From Euryodendron excelsum (Eukaryota > Streptophyta > Magnoliopsida > Ericales > Pentaphylacaceae), in contig CM065397.1 in assembly GCA_033060915.1 (NCBI GenBank), positions 12,635,001 through 12,699,000 of the forward strand: a stretch of DNA of 64,000 nucleotides, in the 5' to 3' direction. Of this stretch, positions 11,801 through 30,416 are shown piece after piece. The position numbers were made by a program, and so were the translations under genes. The notes beneath the pieces were generated by a model. The model worked only from the letters and a program-made list of their open reading frames with translations, ran no database searches and was not told the DNA's origin. The stretch's first letter is position 1; every line of letters begins with the position of its first letter.

Positions 11801-14800
11801 TTCTATTTATTGCTTATGCTCCCCTTTTCTTATCTTTTTATTTTTAATACTTTTTTAGGGGTTGTTCTGTTCCCCGAAGCCACCCTTCCCCTAAGAGTTA
11901 TACAGCCTAATTTTATAGCTGCTGTTGAAAGAGCGCTTACCCAAGTTGATGCTCCTTATACGATAGGTGTGGTATGTGAACTCCTCTACAGCAATTACTT
12001 AACCTCCCTGGGCCTCGGATTTTTGTCACTAGCATTTTATCTCAAATTAGCATGATACTTGAAATTTTTTTCAGGTTCGTGTTTATAGGGATCCTGATAA
12101 TGAGAGGATAAGATTTGCAACCATTGGGACAACTGCAGAGGTATGAGTCAACAACCTGCCACTCTGGGACTGTTTATGTATTCATGTTCATAATATCGGA
12201 TTAATATATACGACTTACCAAACAAAAGGGTTATAACTTATAAACATGCATATTTGATTTAGAACAAAATTCTAGCACCTCTGAAGTATAACGGCACCAA
12301 ACTCAACATTGTTAGATGCTTATTAAATGTTGAACTCAATTCAAGCATGCTATGAGCATCCTCCTATAAAGATACAGTTTTTTTATTCTAATTTTTTATG
12401 TAAGAGTACCCCTCTTTTAATGTGTGTCTGTGAAAATGAAGGCCATAAGTGGACATTACATTAGTTTCTCGCTGCTTTAAGTTGTGTATTGTCCTGTATC
12501 TGACTCAAGTTATTTATTTCTATGGTGATGGGGCATCATGCTTCACGCCCTGAAAAGATGTGGGTAGGCTTCTTGGTAAAAGGTTGCATTTTCTAACAAC
12601 CCATTGATTAATGCCTTACCTCACCATTCTATGTTGAGTAATTTTTTTGTTTACATCTTGTATGAGATCACTTTGGAAGTTGTTTTTTCTGAACATATCA
12701 TAAATTAGGTTATTTTGAAGCTGAAGGGTAACTCCTTCTCTGAAATGGCAAGGAAAGTGACTTACCACTTTCCAATTCTACCATATGTTGCTCAAAAAAG
12801 ATTGAAGAGCTTCTAACAAACATTATAGAGATAAAGGATCCACTAAACTGGATATAACCGTATATACAAAAGCTTAATTCATAGGTATGGAAATTGTTAA
12901 ATACTGTAACAGCTAGGAAGCACGGACACTTCGTTTAGGGTGCCGTGTCCGTGTCGGACACGTGTCGGACACACATACTCCTCGGACACACCAATTGGCG
13001 TGTTTAATATTTTTATTAATATTTTTTCTAGTGGACATTTATTAGACACCTTAGGGACACGCGTGTCCAACTATTGGACACATTTTGGGACACGCTGGAG
13101 TTAAAATGTTATTGTTAAAAGAATTAAATAGAGTCTAATTTATAAATTTCAAAACTTTAAAACACCAAAACATAAAACACCCAAATCCAATTCTTCAAAT
13201 CCTTAACTTGTTAATAGTTGTATTATAATTGTGAACTTATTTAGTTATTTTCATCTTATTTTTGGTGATTTATGAATTTTATGTTCACATACATAACAAA
13301 CAAAAAATATATAAAAATATTTTTTTTGCCGTGTCCCTGCCGTATCCGTGTCCTCATTTTTTGAAAATGCTGTGTCCCGTGTCCGTATCTGTGTCCGTGT
13401 CCGTGTCCGTATCCGTATCCGTGCTTCTTAGTGTAACAAAATTAAGAATATCTGTCAAAAGGGAGGCCTTCTAGTGCTCTGAAGATTGGTTGGCAGCAAC
13501 CAGCAAGCTAAACTAACTGCACTGAGAGTGCAAATGAAGTGCGGAATTAAAACCATCCTTGTACTGCTCTATATTTGTCTTGTGGATTTGCTTGTTTCTG
13601 GTTTACTTTCTACTTGGATTGCTTAGCCCTTTTTGCTCTTCTTCTGGGTAAATTCTGCTGTATACAGGGAGGGTATTCCCCTTAAGCCTTGGTCATGTTC
13701 TTTTATCTTTGATACAAATCACTCTTGACTAGCCTAGTGTGCTGCCAGCCAGCCACCCACCTGCGCTGGGGTAGGGGGTCTTGTTTGGCTGTAGGGCAAT
13801 GTTAAACTTGAAGTTTGTCTCCTCAGTTCTGGCTTGACTGTCATTTTACATTTTCCATTTAGATCCGGCAATACAGACGGTTAGAGGATAGTTCACTGAA
13901 TGTGGTTACCCGTGGCCAACAGCGTTTTCGTCTAAAACGCCGTTGGATTGATGCGGAAGGCGCTGTAAGTTTATTTTAATGCTGAATACTAAGGGTTTAT
14001 ATTTATATTACCCAATTGTTTCTTCTTTTGTATTTGTCTGGCAAAATGCTGATTTTGTGTATGGTCTTGTTCCTCCCAGCCGTGTGGAGAGGTCCAAATC
14101 ATCCAAGAAGATTTGCCATTACGAACTCCACGAGATGTTGTTGGACGATTGGCACCTTTGAGGAATTTACGTGCACCACCTCTGAACACTTCCCTGGCTA
14201 AACAACTTGGATCTGGAGAAGAAGATGATTCAGATGCAATATCAGAGGAAAGTTTTGAGAGTGAGCTTTCACTGACAGAAAGGAGATTGCACCAATCTGC
14301 AGTTGTTTCCTGTTATGGTTACGATATAAGTGATGAGCCTACAAGTAGCGATGATGAGAAATTTGTGTGCGAGTCAGAATTCCAGTTGGATAAATCTCCA
14401 TTAAAGGGCTCCATAGATTCTTTGCATCCAGAAGCCGACAAAGGAATTAAAAATGACAGTCTGGGAATGGGGAAGAAGTTGATCTCAGGAAGGCAATCTC
14501 GTAAAGGAGTTGGGTGGAAGAGAGATTCTGTAAGCAGGTTGCGTGAAGTGCCAACAGCATTCTGGCCCTATTGGGTTTATCATATGTATGATTCATATTG
14601 TCTTGCTCAGAAAGCAGCAGGTATTTGATTTTGCTTCTTTTCTTTGCCCACTTAAAACTCTTCTGTCAGCCCTTTATCTTTTTGGCCCAAAGTTGTGGTA
14701 ATAACTGGTGTTTGAATATGTTGATTTTTGAGAACTGATTCTGTTATTTACTTCTTCACATGCGCCAAATCAAATACTGCTGCTATCTACCAGTAGATTG

Positions 14801-17704
14801 CCCCACTTCCAATGCTGAAAATTAGTTACTAACGGGGTTACAGAAATAGAGTACAAAAAAAATATGTTTAATTTCCAGTTCTCCTGCATGGATAAATGAA
14901 TTTAAGTTGTAGTTTGTAAAAACGCAAAGCGAGCGATGAAATTTATAGTACTCATTTCATTCTAGGTGATACAATGCATGAGTCTTTAGTGTCATCTGGT
15001 TTCAGAAAATAATGATGTTGCTTTTATGTATTTATTTTTTTCTTTTTAGTTTATTGCGAATTTGTACTGATGAATGAGTTCCATGCTGTAGTATTTTTGG
15101 TTTTTGTTTTTGCTTTTGGCCTTTTGTGCTTGATAAACATAAAAATTACTGGATCCAACACTGAATGCACTAGCTTCTTATGTTTCCTGATCTCCTTTTG
15201 CCTTCCGGCTATCATGATTCAGGAAACAAACATTTCCGTGTTTATATGCACACCCATTCAGTTATTTGGCGTATATTCTCATCATGAGGACACCTTATAT
15301 CTATATATATTGTAGGTATATGTATATATAATCCACATTATCGGAGTTTGTCTCCTATGTTTTCCTGAGTTTGATTGTTTACATGCCTTTGCTTATAATG
15401 GGGCAATGTTTAATGAAACAAAGGAATCACAATATGGAGAGGGGTCTCATCAATGAAGGGAAGATATGCGATACAAAATTATGTGAAGGAGGTGCAAAGT
15501 ACAAAATGAATGTACTAGTACAACCTCCTCTAGGAACAAGTTTGGGAAGGTCCCATTGTTATACTTCCATCAGTTGAACATATATAACTAGGTTTGGGTT
15601 AGGACTAGTGGACTACTTGCCAGTGGAAATTTAATTTGGAATAGCTTGTATTTCAGGATTCTATCTTTTGGAAAATACTTTAGCATACCTGTAGCAATAG
15701 TTAAAGGTATCCTTCTGAATGCACATTTTTACATTTTGTTTAACTTCTAATTTCTTATATCTCGGAAAAAAGGTTCCAAATTACAGCATGCTCAGATGAG
15801 TTCACCTTTTGTCATTCTAGCGACCTTTGAAAACATTTGGAATGTTAACCTAGTTTCACTATGTACTATAGCGGAGACATTGATTCTTGGTAATTACATT
15901 TAAAGAAGAAGCCCCACAGATTCTTGGATCAAGTGGAGAAAAGGAATGACTATATGGGAAATGAGATTTTGTAGTATGGAGATGACTGTTTCTTCTTCTT
16001 TACAGTTTTGTTGTCTAATTAGTGTGGATATTGATACTATTTTATTTTTATCTGTCAATATCAGTTATGGTTGTGTGTAAATATTTCAGATAAGTGGAAA
16101 CAGATTGTAGGGTCACCAAGCATGGATGGACTTGTGAAAAAACCGGATCTTCTCTCATTTTATATTGCCAGTAAAATTCCTGTATCTGAATCCACAAGGC
16201 AGGAGCTTTTGGAAATTGATGGAATTTCTTATAGACTGCGCCGGGAAATTGAGTTACTTGAGAATTTTGATCGTGTGCGATGCAAAAATTGCCAGGTAAT
16301 ACGAGGTTTTGTGACAATAAAGTTTCCTTCACATATGTTTTTCCCTTCTGTTTATCTCTTTCGTTAATATTCTTTTCCGCCTCTTTTACTTGCAGACTGT
16401 GATTGGAAAGCGGAGTGATATGTTGGTGATGTCTAGTGAAGGTCCTCTAGGTGCTTATGTGAATCCACATGGCAGTGTTCATGAAATATTGACTCTTAAC
16501 AAAGCAAATGGCTTAGCGCTCATTGGAGGTCCATCTAAGGAATACAGCTGGTTTCCTGGGTATGGACTTAACCCGTAGTTTCACTTCACACCTGTTATAC
16601 TCTTGAGAATAACTCATGCTACTTCTCACAGTAGCAGTTATTTGTAACCCCAAAGGGTTGGAAAATGATATAAGTTTTCCTGAAGCCTACTCTCTAGTTT
16701 CTGGATATTTCCACTAAATCACGACTCTTAATCGGGCATTTACGTTTGGAGAGAGAAACTGAGCTATGTTTAATTTGGAAGACAATTACAATTTGTATCA
16801 TTAGGTTGTATTTTCATTGGATTTGAAATAACTACTCTGTAGCTTTTCCAGAGCATTTCAAATGATGCATTTCCTATTGGTGCATGTCTGAAATAAGGGC
16901 ATGGTAGGACTTGTCAAGTTACATCGCTTCAATTTCAAAAGTTATGTCAAAAAATAATGGACTCATTCGACGGTCATTTGGACATTTGAGACCACCTTTC
17001 TGTAGGCTAGATCAATCTTGAACTGACCATATATTATTGATCTAAAGGTTTGTGTTATTTTTGTGTAATACTAATAAGTTATTGTGTAGGTTGACCATTA
17101 ATGTTATCTAGATGCTCCATGCTTCCCGAGCACATATTACTTGAGAACTTTATATTTAATCACATGGAGAGATACCTTGAGGAACTTATATGTTAGTAAT
17201 GAGCTATGATTCTTGGAGATAAATTTTGGTTTATGAATTAATATGAAATGTGATTTAGGAAAGATACGAAAATAAGTAGGACAGTTGCAGTATGTGGTAG
17301 GCAATGGAAGGATAGACCATCATTCTTTTATTATCAAACACTATTGAGATACAATGGTTGATGACATTGTATGTCAAGGACTTTTTGAAAATATGAGAAT
17401 TTAATCACAGCATGTGAGCGAGATTAAGATTATTCTCCACATGGTTTCTGATGCTATTGTTTTATCTTTTGCTGATTTAGCTGAAAAAGATTCGGTGAGG
17501 ACCTTGTGGTGCAATGGTAGGTCATGTTTGTGTGAAATGAAAAGTTACTAATAGATCATGTTTTGCAGGTATGCATGGACAATTGTTGGATGTGCCACTT
17601 GCGAGAGCCACATGGGGTGGCTATTTACAGCCACAGATAAGAAATTGAACCCCAGATCATTTTGGGGCATTCGGTGTTCTCAAGTTGCTGATGACATGCG
17701 CTGA
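8842..17704 (+). CDS. CRBN: Cereblon-type protein (LON + CULT domains), CRL4 substrate receptor family
   Basis: Ten exons: 8842-8969, ~10581-10663, 10753-10830, 11859-11971, 12075-12140, 13863-13964, 14080-14620, 16090-16295, 16396-16559, 17569-17704. All phases close to 538 aa. An acidic N-terminus is followed by a LON-type domain (from about residue 60, FTFDTGLASLHTYLG, then VVLFPEATLPLRV). An acidic Ser-rich linker follows, then a C-terminal CULT domain. The CULT zinc ligands are visible as CKNC (Cys435, Cys438) and CATC (Cys502, Cys505). The ligand cage SWFPGYAW plus GW gives Trp491, Trp497 and Trp511. In animals CRBN docks on DDB1 in CUL4 E3 ligases; the plant role is inferred by homology. 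The exon 2 acceptor could instead be at 10587. The gene lies tail-to-tail with the malic enzyme gene. A MITE sits in intron 5. Confidence 0.93.
11082..11225. repeat. Short tandem duplication in cereblon intron 3
   Basis: Two ~70-bp units, both containing CATTTTC(G/T)GAAT, ACTGTAATTTCTT, TGATGATGGATT and GTTCAATTGTT, follow each other directly. They lie inside the intron between exons 3 and 4 and do not touch the splice sites. Confidence 0.75.
12913..13431. mobile_element. Non-autonomous TIR element, hAT-like (copy B), in cereblon intron 5
   Basis: The left end is CTAGGAAGCACGGACAC. The right end, reverse-complemented, is CTAAGAAGCACGGATACGG. The flanks are TGTAACAG (12905-12912) and TGTAACAA (13432-13439), an 8-bp target duplication with one mismatch. 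Both ends carry arrays of GTGTCC/GTATCC hexamers, and the middle is AT-rich. It is the same family as 32-824, inverted. It lies wholly within intron 5 (12141-13862), so it should be spliced out. Confidence 0.8.
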
Positions 17705-18695
17705 AGCTTTTCATTTTCAACTGCCATCATCAAATTGCCTTAAGTTGCCTTCCTTCAAAATAACCAATTTCAGTAAAAGTAACTCTCGTGGCTCTATGAT
17801 TTGTTAGTTTTCATCTGTTGTTGAAGGGTAGATCACATGCTAGAGAAGTAGAGGTGGTGACAGTTTTCGGATTTGTTTATATAATCAGAGGCTTTTTTGG
17901 TTTATGTAGATTAAATGCCTCAAATTTCGTTGTGGGTTTTTTTTTTTTTTTTTTTTTCCCTCTCTTTTCCTGTTCGTGAAACATGACAGCCTCTTTTCTT
18001 AGCTGGTATGGGACTGCAGGCTAGAATTGCAGTTGGACTCGTAACTTTGTCCATGCGGTAAGTTTTGAGTAGAAGCCAATCCTTATCTGGATCTAACCGC
18101 ACACCCGTATTTCAATCTATATATAGTATATACCCTGTTGGATTGAGTCGTAGTTTGCCGTTTGCGACTCGTACCAACTATTTGTCCATACAACCTCAGT
18201 TTAGTATTTCAGTTTCAACAACTGTGGCTATGGTTTGGTTAGAGGGAAGGCAAATTTTGCTGCAGACCCTATCGGCCAAAGCTTATAGCGTCCAGCCCTA
18301 AATTCTACTGTTAATGGCCATGCGGCTTGGGATCAGGTACTTCTGGTTTTTCTTTGCTGTTGTGAATGAAAAACATGAGATCTCAAACACCATTTTGTCA
18401 AGCTGGATCCCCAATTGAAAGTGGGTGTAAGTTAGCTAATAAACTTGTTACTTCCCTGAGCATTGGACATGGTAACTATAAAATTTCTTCTGAAATATAA
18501 ATGTAAAGTACATAAAACATATGACAACAGCAAAGGCAAGACCAGGATCCTAATCTTCTAAAACTGACACTTTGGCAGAAAGAAAAAGAAGGGGGATAGG
18601 GAGGGAGGAGGGAGGGTGGAGTAAACATCTAGTTTAGTATCAGAAGCCTATAAGCAATCTGCAGATTATAGAATTTGCTGGAGCGAATGCCCAAC
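17705..18695. other. Convergent intergenic spacer between CRBN and malic enzyme
   Basis: It holds the 3' untranslated regions of two tail-to-tail genes. A 22-base T run lies at about 17938-17957. No further gene is visible, and short frames at 17920-18300 have no recognisable content. Confidence 0.6.
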
Positions 18696-24287
<5,592 letters not shown>

Positions 24288-24900
24288 CACAATACTGACC
24301 TCTCTCTCTACTCCTCGTCCTCGACCCACAAACACACCCAAAGCTCGTCTCTGCGAATAACAGAAGATAGAAAACACAGAAACCCAGAAAGCAAAAACAC
24401 GCACAGCTCTTGTGTTTGCAATCACCAAGACAAACACCCACGTTTTATAACCAGAAAAAAGTAATAAATTTCTTATTTTTTTATTAAAAGTTGACGAAAT
24501 TGCTCTGTTTTCAAGGTCAAAAGGCACAACAACGACCACCCACGTAACAATGAATCAAAAGTTCATTTTCTGTGTATATATACATGTGTGTATATATGTA
24601 TATGGGTTTGTCAATGTTTCACATAAAATAATATTTACCATAAAATTGCATCTGTTGGACGAGATCATAGTGAAAGCACTGAAAGGAACGTGGGGACAGT
24701 GCAATATATGCCTTCCGCGTACGTAGAGAGAGAAGTCGGGAGACTCCGCGTTTTTCTAGAGAGAGAAAGAGCCACCGATGTGGAAGTTCGTCTTCGCGAT
24801 GAACTGAGGTGAAAGTTGGAAGTTGCCAAATGAAGACGTTGAAGGTAATACATACTACTTGTACCAAACGCACCCTGTGAAACTTGTAGTATTTTTATTT
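24288..24900 (-). promoter_or_regulatory. Upstream leader and promoter region of the malic enzyme gene
   Basis: On the - strand the leader just upstream of the start codon is pyrimidine-rich. TATA-like alternating sequence (TATATATACAC) lies at about 24570-24600, some 290 bases upstream of the ATG, compatible with a TATA box. A GC-richer patch at 24690-24830 contains CGCGTACG. No specific factor site is claimed. Confidence 0.35.
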
Positions 24901-27900
24901 TCTTTTTCTTTCTTTAATTTTGTTTATTTATTACTTATTCAAATGTAATTCAGAGCCAATTTTGTAGCTAAACTCAAAACAATATATTTCAGAATGCTTT
25001 CTTTGAACCCAAATTCGTACGGTGAGGGCCCGCAGCTTATTTTTTAATATAAAATGTTAGTACCCTCATTTTACATAATATTTTTGTTTAAGTAATCTAT
25101 TTTGTAATAATTTTTTTCCATTTTCAACATAATTGTTATACCATAATGATGAATTAAGCAGTGTATGTTTATTCATAATGCATTAGGATTTAATGGGTTC
25201 TGGAAGGAGATTTGAGGACATCAAAGTGCTAAAAAAAATTTGGTAAAACTGTTTTTTTTTTCCCTTTCTACTCTATTCACTTTAATTCACGCGTGTGGCT
25301 AACTTCACATCTGTCTTTACACCTTTAGTTGCTGAAAAATGTTATTTTTCCAGTAAATTTATACAAAAAAAAAACCTCCTAAAATGATATGATGATATGT
25401 ATAGATGTATTGAGTATATGTTAAGTAAGATTTTCCATGATAATATCTTTGTTATTTCTTCAACTTTTACAGTAATAATAGAGGTGACCACAGATCCAAA
25501 GACCTATTAGATCTGTCTGAGTTCACCCATAATGTATAAGATTTGAGAATATTTTAAGTCTGAATATGTTAATGAACGGACATAAAAATTTTATTTAAGC
25601 CTAGTCCGACCTGATCCGACAAATGTTCATCCCTGGATAGTACCCACAATCCCCTCTAATTTTGTGTTCCTCTTACATTTGTAAGATCTGATGATTATGA
25701 ATTTTATAAACAAATTAGAGGTGTACCCACTCAATGCGTTTATAAACGAAAAATAAGGTACATATATTTGTTAAGAAATTAGTCAAGAAACTAAATAACT
25801 ATAAAATAAAATAATTTAATTTCAAACCTACATAGTTATACTCTTATTGTAATTCTTTTTTTGTAGTATATAAAGTTTTCTATATGTATCATATTTAAGA
25901 CTATTAATTTACTTTAAAAAAAATTTAAATTTGGGAAAATATTATGATTATTTTACCAATCGTATTGCAATGTTTTAATTAATAGAGGTTTAATTAGATA
26001 AAACTTTATATCTAAAATCATGTTGCGTATTATATTTCATGAGACAATATGTAGAAACTTAAGTGGATAGAACTTTGAATTCAAGTAGAAAACTTTATTG
26101 GAATACAGTATGAATTGTAATAATTTATAGAAATTTAATTTTAGATAAGATTCTGTTCCTGAAATAAAAACTTATAGATAAGACTTTTTATTTAAAATAA
26201 AAAACTTATTGAATTATAATACGAATTGAGACTTGATTGAATAGTATTATATATTTATTATATTTCCTGAGATATTTTGTAGAGATTTAATTGAATATAA
26301 CTTTATACTTAAATAGGGAACTATATTGAATTAAAACATAATGAATGACTGAACAAATTAATAGTTATCTAACAATTACCCTTGTGACATGGTATTTTAA
26401 AAGTATAAGAGTATTTAGAGCTCTATGTAAGAGAGAGACAAAATATAAAGGCAAACACAATTTATATATATATATATATGATTTATTTTCACTAAAAAAA
26501 ATCCCTATTCTAAGACTTGGAATTTTTGTGTCGCGTGTAATCCATGTGCCTTTTATGTGATTCGAAAAGTAAGCACAAAAAATAAAAATATTTTGATCAT
26601 TCAAAAACTGACACATAATTTCTCTTTATTAATAATCATTTAATACGAAAAAAGTAAGAACCCGCTGTCAGTTTTTATTTTTTGCTGTGTGTTTTTATTG
26701 TGTATTTTTTGTGGTTTGGTAATGGGTATTTGTAGATTATCGTTGTGTCAATAGTACTACACAATGCTTTGATAAGAGAGAATACACCTATTTTAGTGTT
26801 TTTAGTTTCTATTTTTTTGAATTTTGTAAATAACTAAAAAAAACTTAAAACAAATGCTGTTTTTTATTTAAAAAAAATATAAAAAAAATAATAAATATTA
26901 TCAAACGAGACTTAAAGGTTCTTGCTTTTGCAATGAAAGAAATTGTAGGAATACTAATATATATATATATATATATGGGTTTTGAAAGATAGAATCAGTT
27001 TGTGCTTTGCTTTTACCTAGGATGTAAGAATTCATGGATATGCTGAATCACCTTCTTCCTCAATCTAATATTGCTTCTGTTTTATGGATCTTGATTTTGT
27101 TTCGTGGCATATTGTTATACTTCGCTTGCACCAACTTGCTATTACGCTTCCTTTCTTTATGCACCATACTTTCTCTATCAATATTCCAAGTTCTTAAGAC
27201 TTTTAATATAAAACGTAAGTGATATTATGTTTGAAATCCCGCATTTATTAAGAAAAACCGAAAAGGAGAGGCAACGTGAGAGGGAAATGAAATATTCTAA
27301 ATTTTTATTTAATTTTTTTAACAACCGAACATCTATATAATTTCATATTTTTTTTTTATTTTCTTTCACCAAATTTTTGGTCTAAACACGGACCTAAAAG
27401 CTCGTTAAGTATCGGTTAGAAAATATTATAATAGGCCCGACCAGATGAAATAGAGAAAACTAGAAGTACTAAGAATTCAATTCCTACTGTGCATGAGAAT
27501 AAATTTGAATTGCTAACTTCCCAACACTTCAATAAATTTAGTGGGGTTCAGTTGGTCATATGTCTCCGACTACTTTTTAATACTATAATAATGATAGGAA
27601 GAAAGTATATACATATATATATATATATATATATACATATAAAGATATTTGCTCATTGTAGTTAGAAACATGATAAATATTATACGGACAAAATGTTTTT
27701 TTAATTTATAAAAAATGTTAGATTCATATTTTCCTAGTAACAGTTAGTAATACATCAATTCCTGTTCTTCAAAATTCTGAAAAATATTTCTGTCCTTCAA
27801 AATTCTGAAAAGGTCCTTTCTGATCATGTTCACATTTTTTTGTTAGTCTGGTCAATGTAAATGCCTTATGAGGTTTGGTGGGTTACTGGAGAGGGGGGGC

Positions 27901-28173
27901 TCAAACCCTTGAATAGCATAGAGTTGGTCTTGAATAGACCCGGTCATTCTCAACCCAGAACCAAAATTTGGACTTTTGACTTGGAATATTTTAGACTTCT
28001 TTTCTGTTCAACAGCAATAAGCACTTGAAATCTTAAAAAAGAAAAGAAAAAGAAAACAGCAATAAGCCCGTTTGAAACATATTATATTGGTGTGTGTATG
28101 TATGTATGTATATATATTCTAGGACCTTCTGCACACCTCATGCATTAGGGTTCTGAATTTCACATGTTTTTTA
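24901..28173. other. AT-rich intergenic region, no recognisable gene
   Basis: Very AT-rich with TA runs at about 26463-26480, 26958-26977 and 27605-27635. A segment at 25488-25640 begins GAGGTGACCACAGATCC and ends near GACAAATGTTCATCCCTGG, with TCCGACCTGATCCGAC inside. It resembles the ends of a degraded small transposon but shows no clean TIR or duplication. Confidence 0.4.
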
Positions 28174-28557
28174 GGGTAATTATACTTTACTTTTGGTGAT
28201 TTGAGTAAAAATTAAATAACTCATTGTAGTTTAAAAGCAAACACATAATCTTTATTGTTTGGAATTTACTTGCAAAATTGATAGAACCGTGATAGATTTG
28301 ATAAAATAACAAAAATATCACTATGAACGATAACCCTTTACTTTGATATAAAGGGGCAAAAATCATCTTTTTGATGTAATATTTTGGAAAGATAAAATTA
28401 TGAAAATATACGTTGTGACAAAAATTTGTTAATTCTAACCGTTTACATCTATTTTATGATTAAGTTTAAATCATAAAGCGTAATGTGTTCACTTTTAAAT
28501 TACATAGAGGTCATTTAATTTTTACTCAAAATACAAAAAGATAAAGTGTAATTATTT
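28174..28557. mobile_element. Small MITE with ~45-bp inverted ends
   Basis: The left end (from 28174) contains TAATTATACTTTACTTTT then TTTGAGTAAAAATTAAATAA. The reverse-complemented right end contains TAATTACACTTTATCTTT then TTTGAGTAAAAATTAAATGA. The inverted repeat therefore extends over about 45 bp with few mismatches. There is no coding capacity in about 380 bp. No unambiguous target duplication was found, so the superfamily is open. Confidence 0.6.
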
Positions 28558-29050
28558 CTTTATTCTTTTAATGAAGGAGAACAGATGGTGTTTGCATGCC
28601 TATTTTTTTTCTTTTGATGAAAATCCTTCCAGTTAATAAAAACAAACATATGTCAAATTTATCGATGATGTGGGTATTTTTGGAAATTAACAAAAATGTG
28701 ACCTGCGATGTGGTCTTATTATAAATTATATATATGTATATATTATATATATTCCTATGTATACATGTGTTATAATGTCAAATTCAGCTTCAACCGGGGT
28801 GGGTTCATTTGAACAGTTGCTAAACATACTTATATGCATGAATTATTGATGTTTCAAATTGAGAGAAAGACCGATTGTGGCCTTCTTTGGTCATCAAATT
28901 ACAACGCCCTTATGTACTTACCTAGTCACCTTTGACATTAACCCGTCGTATATTTTGAAAATTACTAGCAAAATATAGTTGATGAGATGCTATTTTCTTT
29001 AGGACGAGGTCTTCAGTATGGAAAAAACACTAGTTAATTCACACCAAAGC

Positions 29051-29945
29051 AGTGTTTGGATGGTTTTCTCAGCGATGGTGTATTTATGAATTGTAATTGA
29101 TGTAGTGAGAGTGACTTCTCATCTTCAAAACGCTGTCCATAGACTTATTTTCCATCACTTGTCCCTTTCAATACAACTAGAACACCAGCCCAGGCTAGGT
29201 CTCTATTATAACCTTTCTAACAATTTCTTTCAAAAGCAAGTTAGCTAGTAAAAAAATTACATCCAAACAATGGCGTATTAATGTTTTTTTATTTTGTATT
29301 TTGGAAGTCGCTAAACAACCTTTATACCGTGGATTCGAATATTATTTTTGAAAAAATTTGCAAAACTAGTGTTTAGATAGTTTTCTCAATGATGGCGTAC
29401 ATAGAAGTTTGAATTGATGAAGCAAAAATGACTTCTCATCTTCAACACGGTATCCACTTATTTTCTATCACTTTCCCCTCTCAATTTCAATACAATTAGA
29501 GTTCCCCCCTAGCCTAAGGCTCTACTATTACCTTTCTAACAATTTCTTTCTTAACAAGTTAGATGTAAAAAAGTTACATCCAAACAATGGGATGCAAGTG
29601 TTGTTTCGTTGCGGTCTTAATTCATGTTTTTTGATTTGGTGTTTTAGAAGTTGCTAAAATCACGTTTATAAGGTAGTTTCGAAAATTATTTTTGAAAAAA
29701 TTTGTGAAACCAGTGTATGGTCGGTTTTCTCAACGTTGGTGTATATCGGAATTGGAATTGATGTAGCCAGAGTGACTTCCCATATTGAACACGCTGTCCA
29801 CATGCTTATATATATATATATTTTTATTTTTTTGTCACTGTCCCCTTTCAATACAAATAGAGACCCCCTTAGCCTAGGTCTCTACTATAACCTTTTTAAC
29901 AATTTCTTTCAAAACAAGTTAGCGGGTAAAAAAATTACGTCCAAG
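29051..29945. repeat. Three-copy tandem repeat, ~317-345 bp period
   Basis: The landmark AGTGT(T/A)(T/A)GG or a variant recurs at 29051, 29368 and 29712. Each copy then has TTTTCTCA.CG(A/T)TGG, TTGATG.AG, GTGACTTC(T/C)CAT, CCTAG or a close form, ATAACCTTT.TAACAATTTC and AAAAA(A)TTAC(A/G)TCCAA. The third copy is cut at 29945 by the LTR that begins at 29946. Confidence 0.85.
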
Positions 29946-30416
29946 TGATGCGATTCTAAGAACTCAGAGAGAAATAAATTCTCTAAAACAACTCTATTAT
30001 TCAATCATTAAAAGTTAAAACTTTATGGCACTATGGCAGATCCCTTGCATTATATTTATAAGAGAAATAAAACCCTAAACCTAATGGGACTTAAATTAAG
30101 TAAATATTTAAAAATATGAAACTTGCCAAAAATAATAAATTCGAGTTTAACTTAAATTTGGATACAAAAGACCTAAAAAACCATTTTAGAACAAATGGCA
30201 ATGAAAACAGAAATTTGTAGACAAAGCTATTAACAAAACAAAAGTTTCTAAAAATGGAAACAAAACACAAATTTTGAGGTCTAAATGATTGAATTTCAAA
30301 AAGTTCAAGAAGATATATAGTTTACTATGAATCTTAATCTCAAATGCGTTTGGAGATTTCAATGAGACTGTCAAGTTTTAGGAAATTCTTGATGCAAAGG
30401 GGACTGATTTGCATCA
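29946..30416 (-). mobile_element. Ty3/gypsy-type LTR (3' LTR or near-solo), - strand
   Basis: The 471-bp block begins and ends with a perfect short inverted repeat, TGATGC...GCATCA, the TG...CA form of LTRs. On the - strand it is preceded (30417-30465) by a purine-rich AAGGAAGAA and by AAACTCGATGACGAG. That motif commonly sits at the end of gypsy pol just before the 3' LTR. A TATTTATAAGAG box and a following AAACCCTAAACC lie inside, as in an LTR promoter. No second LTR or gag-pol was found nearby, so the element is truncated. It sits at the end of the third tandem copy. Confidence 0.7.

Noticed and set aside
13262..13474. Frame with a Val-Ser repeat
   Set aside because: Produced by GTGTCC hexamers at the end of the TIR element in cereblon intron 5.
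14113..14628. Separate small acidic protein starting at an internal ATG
   Set aside because: It is cereblon exon 7 in its normal frame, joined on both sides by good splice sites.
16048..16332. 94-codon - strand frame
   Set aside because: Antisense shadow of cereblon exon 8.
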